Shown here piece after piece: positions 5,582 through 6,978 of a stretch of DNA of 6,978 nt. The notes under the pieces are model-generated. The model saw nothing but the letters and a program-made list of their open reading frames with translations, was not told the DNA's origin and made no database searches. The stretch is from Chloroflexota bacterium. GTDB lineage: Bacteria; Chloroflexota; Anaerolineae; Aggregatilineales; UBA3940. The DNA lies in NCBI GenBank assembly GCA_011051745.1, contig DRKO01000355.1:1-6978 (forward strand), in the 5' to 3' direction. Each line of letters starts with the position of its first letter. Position 1 is the first letter of the stretch. Made by a program: the position numbers and the translations under genes.

Positions 5582-6978
5582 ATGTCTTATAAGCTGGGTC
5601 GGAAATCTTACGCACGCATCCCGGACGTCCAGACGCTCCCCACGCTGATCGAGGTACAGCTTGAGTCATTTCGCTGGTTCAAAGAAGAGGGGTTACGAGA
5701 GCTTTTCGACGAGATATCCCCCATTGAGAGCTACAACGGCTCCCTCAAGCTCTACTTTCCCGGTAACAGCGAGGAAGCGCAGCAGTTCGGTCTGACCTAC
5801 TGGTTCGAAGAACCCAAGTACGATGAAGAAACCTGCCTCGACCGTGACCTGACCTACGCCTCGCCGCTCTACGCTAAGGTAGCGCTGGTGAACACCGAGA
5901 CGAGCGAGGTGATCGTCTCCGATATCTTCCTGGGTGACTTCCCCCTGATGACCGATCAGGGAACCTTCATCATCAACGGCACGGAGCGCGTCGTCGTCAG
6001 CCAGTTGATCCGCTCCCCCGGCGTTTACTTCGATGCCGATAAGGACCCCTCGACCGGGCGCACGCTCGCCATGGCGAAGCTCATTCCCGACCGGGGGGCA
6101 TGGATGGAGTTCGAGACGCGCCGCAGCGACTACCTTACCATCAAGTTTAACCGCAAGCGCACCATTCCGGTCACGATCCTGTTGCGGGCGCTGGCCGCCG
6201 TCTCCGACGGTCTGGACGAGCTTTCGCCCATCCAGACCGGCTCGGACGAAGAGCTTCTGGAGGTCTTCGCCGCGGTGGACAACGACCCCGACCACCGCTT
6301 CATCGAGGGGACGATCCGGCAGGAACCGGCCTGGGAACTGCGGAAGAACCAGACTCTTGCCGAGGCCGCGCTGATCGAATTCTACCGGCGGATGCGCCCC
6401 GGCGATCCCCCTACCCTGGACAACGCCCGCGAGTACCTGACCGGGCAGCTCTTCGACCAGCGTCGCTACGATCTGGAGCGCGTGGGACGTTATAAGCTTA
6501 ACCAGCGGCTCGATCTGGACGACCTGATCCCGCGCACCCACCGCACCATCACCAAGCTTGATCTGGTTCGCCTGATCGAACGCATGATCAAGATCAACAA
6601 CGGGCTGGCCGATCCGGATGACATTGACCATCTGGGGAACCGCCGCGTTAAGACGGTCGGCGAGTTGATCCAGAACAAGCTGCGGGTCGGGCTGCGCCGC
6701 ACCGAGCGTGTGGTGCGCGAGCGCATGTCCATCCGCGAGAGCGAGGGCCTGACGCCCGTCGTGCTGATCAACATCCGCCCCATCGTGACGGCTGTCCGCG
6801 AGTTTTTCGGCTCCTCGCAGCTTTCCCAGTTCATGGATCAGACCAACCCGCTGGCCGAGCTGACACACAAACGTACCCTCTCGGCGCTGGGGCCGGGCGG
6901 GCTGCGGCGCGAGCGGGCCGGCTTTGATGTCCGTGACGTGCACCACAGCCACTACGGGCGCATCTGCCCCATCGAGAC
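5582..6978 (+). CDS. rpoB: DNA-directed RNA polymerase subunit beta, N-terminal part
   Basis: The gene is open to the end of the window: 465 complete codons plus two bases of what is a Thr codon start. RpoB is the beta subunit of core RNA polymerase and forms one jaw of the active-site cleft. Visible conserved blocks are the N-terminal SYARIPDV...PTLIEVQLESFRWF, the protrusion segment GTFIINGTERVVVSQLIRSP (R136 equals E. coli R143), and the rifampicin region FFGSSQLSQFMDQ (408-420) through THKRTLSALGPGG to HYGRICPIE at the window end. Asp419, His429 and Ser434 match E. coli D516, H526 and S531, the common resistance positions, all in the sensitive form. Thr432 sits at E. coli R529, which is normally Arg. 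Numbering runs 97 behind E. coli, consistent with lack of the E. coli lineage-specific insertion in the lobe. The gene has its own promoter and is not preceded by rplL. rpoC presumably follows outside the window. Confidence 0.98.
   Translation, partial: MSYKLGRKSYARIPDVQTLPTLIEVQLESFRWFKEEGLRELFDEISPIESYNGSLKLYFPGNSEEAQQFGLTYWFEEPKYDEETCLDRDLTYASPLYAKVALVNTETSEVIVSDIFLGDFPLMTDQGTFIINGTERVVVSQLIRSPGVYFDADKDPSTGRTLAMAKLIPDRGAWMEFETRRSDYLTIKFNRKRTIPVTILLRALAAVSDGLDELSPIQTGSDEELLEVFAAVDNDPDHRFIEGTIRQEPAWELRKNQTLAEAALIEFYRRMRPGDPPTLDNAREYLTGQLFDQRRYDLERVGRYKLNQRLDLDDLIPRTHRTITKLDLVRLIERMIKINNGLADPDDIDHLGNRRVKTVGELIQNKLRVGLRRTERVVRERMSIRESEGLTPVVLINIRPIVTAVREFFGSSQLSQFMDQTNPLAELTHKRTLSALGPGGLRRERAGFDVRDVHHSHYGRICPIE

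Noticed and set aside
5693..6952. 419-codon open frame on the minus strand opposite rpoB
   Set aside because: It lies wholly antisense to the highly conserved rpoB reading frame, has a low-complexity composition typical of GC-rich shadow frames, and shows no recognisable motif.

Overview
The window reads as an ordinary chromosomal segment of a GC-rich bacterium, most likely a member of the Chloroflexota. The basis is the RpoB N-terminus (MSYKLGRKSYARIPDV and following), the large membrane protein with a glycosyltransferase-like N-terminus and tandem beta-domains at its C-terminus, and the YodT-like aminotransferase. I recall all three as typical of Anaerolineae-type genomes, but I could not run a search. 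No mobile element, CRISPR array, tRNA or rRNA was seen.

Layout. Positions 1-2502 (+) hold a tight three-gene run: the C-terminal third of a thiolase (cut by the window edge), an uncharacterised protein with a PD-(D/E)XK-nuclease-like core and a C-terminal winged helix, and a class III PLP-dependent aminotransferase. The first two overlap by 4 nt (GTGA). The third starts at a TTG behind a good Shine-Dalgarno sequence, 19 nt after the second ends, so the three are probably co-transcribed. Positions 2483-5335 (-) encode a 950-residue membrane protein that converges on the aminotransferase and overlaps its 3' end by 20 nt, leaving no room for a terminator between them. It combines a GT-C/family-39-like multi-helix N-terminus with three related beta-sandwich-like repeats.

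Positions 5336-5581 are a compact, relatively AT-rich divergent intergenic region. It contains a near-consensus extended -10 promoter (TTGACT, 17 nt, TGATACAAT) and a transcribed leader of roughly 190 nt. The leader includes a 13-bp bulged hairpin followed by a U-rich tract. From 5582 to the end is the first 465 codons of rpoB, cut off inside the rifampicin-resistance region.

The thiolase and aminotransferase fit carbon or amino-acid metabolism, perhaps a lysine or beta-amino-acid type of degradation route, but the window alone cannot settle the substrate. The membrane protein probably works on cell-envelope glycoconjugates. RpoB is the core RNA polymerase beta subunit. The points most worth a second look are the possible attenuator in the rpoB leader, the Thr replacing the usual Arg at a rifampicin-contact position of RpoB (E. 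coli R529), the isolation of rpoB from the rplJ-rplL genes that usually precede it, and the unexplained nuclease-like gene inside a metabolic operon.
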